Program-made: the position numbers and the translations under genes
Part shown: piece after piece, positions 61,672-64,000 of the stretch
Layout: every line of letters starts with the position of its first letter
How positions within the stretch are numbered: position 1 is the first letter of the stretch
Source: Clostridium bornimense
GTDB lineage: Bacteria > Bacillota > Clostridia > Clostridiales > Clostridiaceae
DNA length: 64,000 nucleotides
Assembly (NCBI RefSeq): GCF_018917145.1
Contig: NZ_JAHLOD010000010.1
Location: forward strand, 16,485 to 80,484
Direction: 5' to 3'
The notes under the pieces: model-generated
Database searches by the model: none
What the model was told of the DNA's origin: nothing
The model's input: only the letters and a program-made list of their open reading frames with translations

Positions 61672-63399
61672 GTGAATAACAAAAGACGAGTATTACGTAC
61701 CTTTATGATATTATTGTTAGTTACAGTGTCAATGACAACAATAGCATTAGGTAGTGATGGAACAGAAATAAGTAATGTTGATAGATATGGTGTATTAACA
61801 TTACTACCGCCATTAATCGCAATTATATTAGCGTTTATAACAAAGAATGTAATAATATCGTTATTTATAGGATTGATTTCAGGAGCATTTTTGATTTCCT
61901 TAGTGGATTCCACATTTATAACTGCGATATTTTCAACAATAACTGAAATTGTAGAGAGAATGATAAATGCCCTTGCAGATCCTTGGAATGCAGGAATAGT
62001 TCTTCAAGTTTTAGTTATTGGTGGAATAATAGCATTAGTAGCAAAGATGGGTGGAGCAAAAGCTATTGCAGAGGCTTTAGCTAAAAAGGCAAAAGGACCA
62101 ATAAGTGCACAAATAATAACATGGGTATTAGGACTTCTAGTATTTTTTGATGATTATGCCAATTCACTTATAGTTGGACCTATAATGAGACCAGTTACAG
62201 ATAAGATGAGGATTTCTAGAGAAAAATTAGCATTTATTATAGATGCAACAGCAGCACCTATTTCAGGTATTGCAATAATATCTACTTGGGTAGGATATGA
62301 ATTAACATTAATTAAGGATGCATTTGTCAGTATAGGGCAAGAAGTTGATGGATTTAGTGTTTTCTTACAAACAATACCATATAGATTCTATAATATACTC
62401 ATTCTTTGTTTCATAGTATACACAATATTAATGAAAAGAGAATTCGGCTCTATGTATAAAGCAGAAGTTAGAGCAAGAACAACAGGAAATGTATTTAGTA
62501 AGGGAAATGTAGAAAGTTCAGAAGAACATGCAGAATTAGAGCCTAAAGCTAATGTAAAATTATCAATATGGAATGCTATAATTCCTATAGGTGTTTTAAT
62601 AGTTGGAGCAATAATCGGATTTTACTTAAATGGTAAATCTATAGTTATGGCAGGTGATGATGCTGTAGCTATAGAAATTCTAAAAAATTCACCGATGTCA
62701 TTAAGAAGTATACAAACTTGCTTTGGAAAAGCAGATGCATCTATAGTATTATTCCAATCAGCACTTTTAGCATCTATAGTGGCAATAGTTATGGCAGCAA
62801 CTAAAAAGATATTTACAGTGGGTGAAGCTATTGAAACTTGGATAGAAGGAATGAAACCATTAATCATTACAGCAGTTATCCTTGTTTTAGCTTGGTCTTT
62901 AACAGGAGTTATTAAGGATTTAGGTACAGGAGCTTATTTAGTATCTATTTTATCTGATAAAATACCAGCATTTATATTACCATCAATAATCTTCATACTA
63001 GGAGCAGTTATATCTTTTGCTACAGGAACTGCATATGGAACAATGGGAATTTTAATGCCACTTGCAATTCCATTAGCATTTTCAATAGGTGGGGGAAGTA
63101 TGAATTTAGTAATAGTAAGTGCTAGTGCAGTACTTACAGGAGCTGTTTTTGGGGATCACTGTTCACCAATTTCAGATACAACAATACTTTCATCTACCGG
63201 AGCAGGATGTAACCATATAGAACATGTAAGAACGCAAATGCCTTATGCATTGTCAGTATCAGCAGTATCTATCTTAGCTGGATATATACCAGTTGCATTG
63301 GGAGTGAGTATATGGATTGTATTGCCTGTATCGATAGTACTAGTAGGCGCAATAGTATATATAGTTGGTAAACCAGTACCAAATACTAAAAATATGTAG
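61672..63399 (+). CDS. NhaC-family Na+/H+ antiporter-like transporter, probable lysine transporter
   Basis: Polytopic membrane protein of 575 residues with an N-terminal hydrophobic, signal-like segment (about 8-27) and around twelve helices; FDDYANSLIVGPIMRPVTDK, GTAYGTMGILMPLAIP and FGDHCSPISDTTILSS are NhaC-family motifs. Regulation by a lysine riboswitch points to lysine uptake rather than sodium export, as proposed for other riboswitch-controlled NhaC-like proteins; this remains inference. The GTG start follows AGGAGGAGA. Confidence 0.88.
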   Translation: MNNKRRVLRTFMILLLVTVSMTTIALGSDGTEISNVDRYGVLTLLPPLIAIILAFITKNVIISLFIGLISGAFLISLVDSTFITAIFSTITEIVERMINALADPWNAGIVLQVLVIGGIIALVAKMGGAKAIAEALAKKAKGPISAQIITWVLGLLVFFDDYANSLIVGPIMRPVTDKMRISREKLAFIIDATAAPISGIAIISTWVGYELTLIKDAFVSIGQEVDGFSVFLQTIPYRFYNILILCFIVYTILMKREFGSMYKAEVRARTTGNVFSKGNVESSEEHAELEPKANVKLSIWNAIIPIGVLIVGAIIGFYLNGKSIVMAGDDAVAIEILKNSPMSLRSIQTCFGKADASIVLFQSALLASIVAIVMAATKKIFTVGEAIETWIEGMKPLIITAVILVLAWSLTGVIKDLGTGAYLVSILSDKIPAFILPSIIFILGAVISFATGTAYGTMGILMPLAIPLAFSIGGGSMNLVIVSASAVLTGAVFGDHCSPISDTTILSSTGAGCNHIEHVRTQMPYALSVSAVSILAGYIPVALGVSIWIVLPVSIVLVGAIVYIVGKPVPNTKNM

Positions 63400-63524
63400 A
63401 AGTCATGAACTCTTTATATATAAACTATTAAGGTTTTCTTAATATTATTGAATTTAATTAATAAATTTATTATCATTAGTATTGAAGTTAGTAGCAAGGT
63501 GAACTAAATAAGGGGGAAGAGTAA

Positions 63525-63617
63525 ATGAGCGGAATTCAAGTATTATTTATAGTATTAGCTGCAGTTCTTGTTTATTTAGGAAGCTTATTACCTAAATTTA
63601 TAAAATCAATACGGTAA
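63525..63617 (+). CDS. 30-residue predicted membrane peptide
   Basis: A short ORF (MSGIQVLFIVLAAVLVYLG, then SLLPKFIKSIR) with a strong ribosome site AGGGGGA eight bases before the ATG. It encodes one hydrophobic helix (about 4-22) and a basic C-terminus, like small single-span proteins such as KdpF, but I cannot assign it. It is about 125 bp after the NhaC-type gene and just before an insertion sequence. Its reality rests on the start signal and the helix. Confidence 0.5.
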   Translation: MSGIQVLFIVLAAVLVYLGSLLPKFIKSIR

Positions 63618-63819
63618 GATATTAAGAAAGTACAACTATATAAGTATTATCAGAGCTAATATTAAGGCAAGTATGAACTTCTTATTAGTAATTAATAAAT
63701 TTAAGTATATGGAAATTATCGGGGATATTATAGGACTTCTATGTTGTAGAGCACATAGAAGAATGTACCGTAGTTATTTCTTAGAATAGTAGCTGTTGCA
63801 CAAAAAAAGTGATATGATA

Positions 63820-63863
63820 CCTCTAAAGTAGACATGGTAAATAACCAAAATCTACTTTGGAGG
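63820..63863 (+). promoter_or_regulatory. Inverted repeat sequestering the transposase ribosome site
   Basis: CCTCTAAAGTAGA (63820-63832) pairs with TCTACTTTGGAGG (63851-63863) with one G-T pair; the right arm contains the GGAGG of the transposase gene. Confidence 0.75.
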
Positions 63864-63871
63864 TATTTTTT

Positions 63872-64000
63872 ATGGGAAAAAAATATAAATATTCTTTTGA
63901 AGATAAAATCAAGGCATCAAAAGATTATATTTCAGGAACTAGAAGTTGTCGTCAAATATGTTTAGATCTTGGAATTAAGTATGGTAATACTCGCGGTGGT
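63872..64000 (+). CDS. Transposase, helix-turn-helix N-terminus (partial)
   Basis: The frame runs off the window. The visible 43 residues, starting MGKKYKYSFEDKIKASKDYISG (in part), are typical of IS3-type OrfA and related HTH transposases: a basic start, FEDKIKAS, and C-x-x-x-C-x-D-LGI as the helix-turn-helix. GGAGG lies eight bases before the ATG, within the hairpin. Only the N-terminus is seen, so the family is tentative. Confidence 0.7.
   Translation, partial: MGKKYKYSFEDKIKASKDYISGTRSCRQICLDLGIKYGNTRGG

Larger units (their letters stand above)
63794..64000 (+). mobile_element. Insertion sequence, left end (cut by window edge)
   Basis: From a likely terminal sequence TGTTGCACAAAAAAAGTG onward, followed by a protective hairpin and a transposase start. 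The element continues past base 64000, so its family and right end cannot be checked. Confidence 0.6.

Overview
The window is a low-GC, AT-rich Firmicute chromosome segment, almost certainly from a spore-forming Clostridium (sensu stricto). The gene order noc-parA-parB-DUF4446, rpsF-ssb-rpsR, gdpP-rplI-lonC-dnaB and purA is the typical clostridial origin-proximal arrangement. A spore-former-type Lon protease (LonC), a GerMN lipoprotein and a FASII cluster with a FabK reductase agree with this. The species cannot be fixed from the sequence alone. Since noc/parAB normally read away from oriC, the origin probably lies to the left of base 1 and most + strand genes are then co-directional with replication (inference).

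Layout. 0-3.2 kb: chromosome segregation and nucleoid occlusion (noc, parA, parB) with two parS sites. 3.2-12.2 kb: a membrane protein, DUF951, the S6/SSB/S18 operon with a candidate S6:S18 leader, then c-di-AMP phosphodiesterase, L9, LonC and DnaB, followed by a compact cluster of four DnaA boxes and an acyl-ACP thioesterase. 12.3-20.9 kb: class I ribonucleotide reductase (nrdA-nrdB, minus strand, candidate NrdR boxes), a DEDD exonuclease, purA, a small redox-disulfide protein, a HI0933-type flavoprotein and the PPDK regulatory protein. 20.9-22.1 kb: a mosaic non-coding repeat, then seven tRNA genes in which a Glu-Val-Asp block is duplicated in tandem. 22.1-26.2 kb: primosome-like DnaC/DnaD pair, an M23 endopeptidase and cinA.

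26.4-36.7 kb is a complete malonyl-CoA and type II fatty-acid operon (fabT-fabH-fabK-fabD-fabG-fabF-accB-fabZ-accC-accD-accA, without acpP), with a well-formed promoter and FabT-like operator, and faced by birA, whose product biotinylates AccB. 36.8-43.1 kb: topoisomerase III, an unusual Arg/Tyr-rich disordered membrane protein, a subtilisin-family protease, a small DMT transporter, a degenerate dUTPase_2-family protein and a degenerate 2H-phosphoesterase-like protein. 43.4-57.4 kb: murA, a WalJ-type hydrolase, GerMN lipoprotein, SEC-C protein, a three-gene ABC importer, ClC exchanger, tcdA, an amino-acid permease with a DUF1653 gene, and metH. 57.4-64 kb: a second copy of the mosaic repeat in inverted orientation, a HAD phosphatase, an LTA-synthase-like enzyme, small proteins, a lysine riboswitch controlling an NhaC-family transporter, a 30-residue membrane peptide, and the left end of an insertion sequence cut by the window edge.

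Most of the window is ordinary core genome. The most unexplained signals are the roughly 0.25-kb mosaic repeat (copies at 20.9-21.1 and 57.4-57.65 kb, a module at 51.9 kb), the DnaA-box cluster behind dnaB, the Arg/Tyr-rich membrane protein behind topB, and the pair of catalytically eroded enzymes at 42-43 kb. No CRISPR array, prophage, rRNA operon or defence island was seen.
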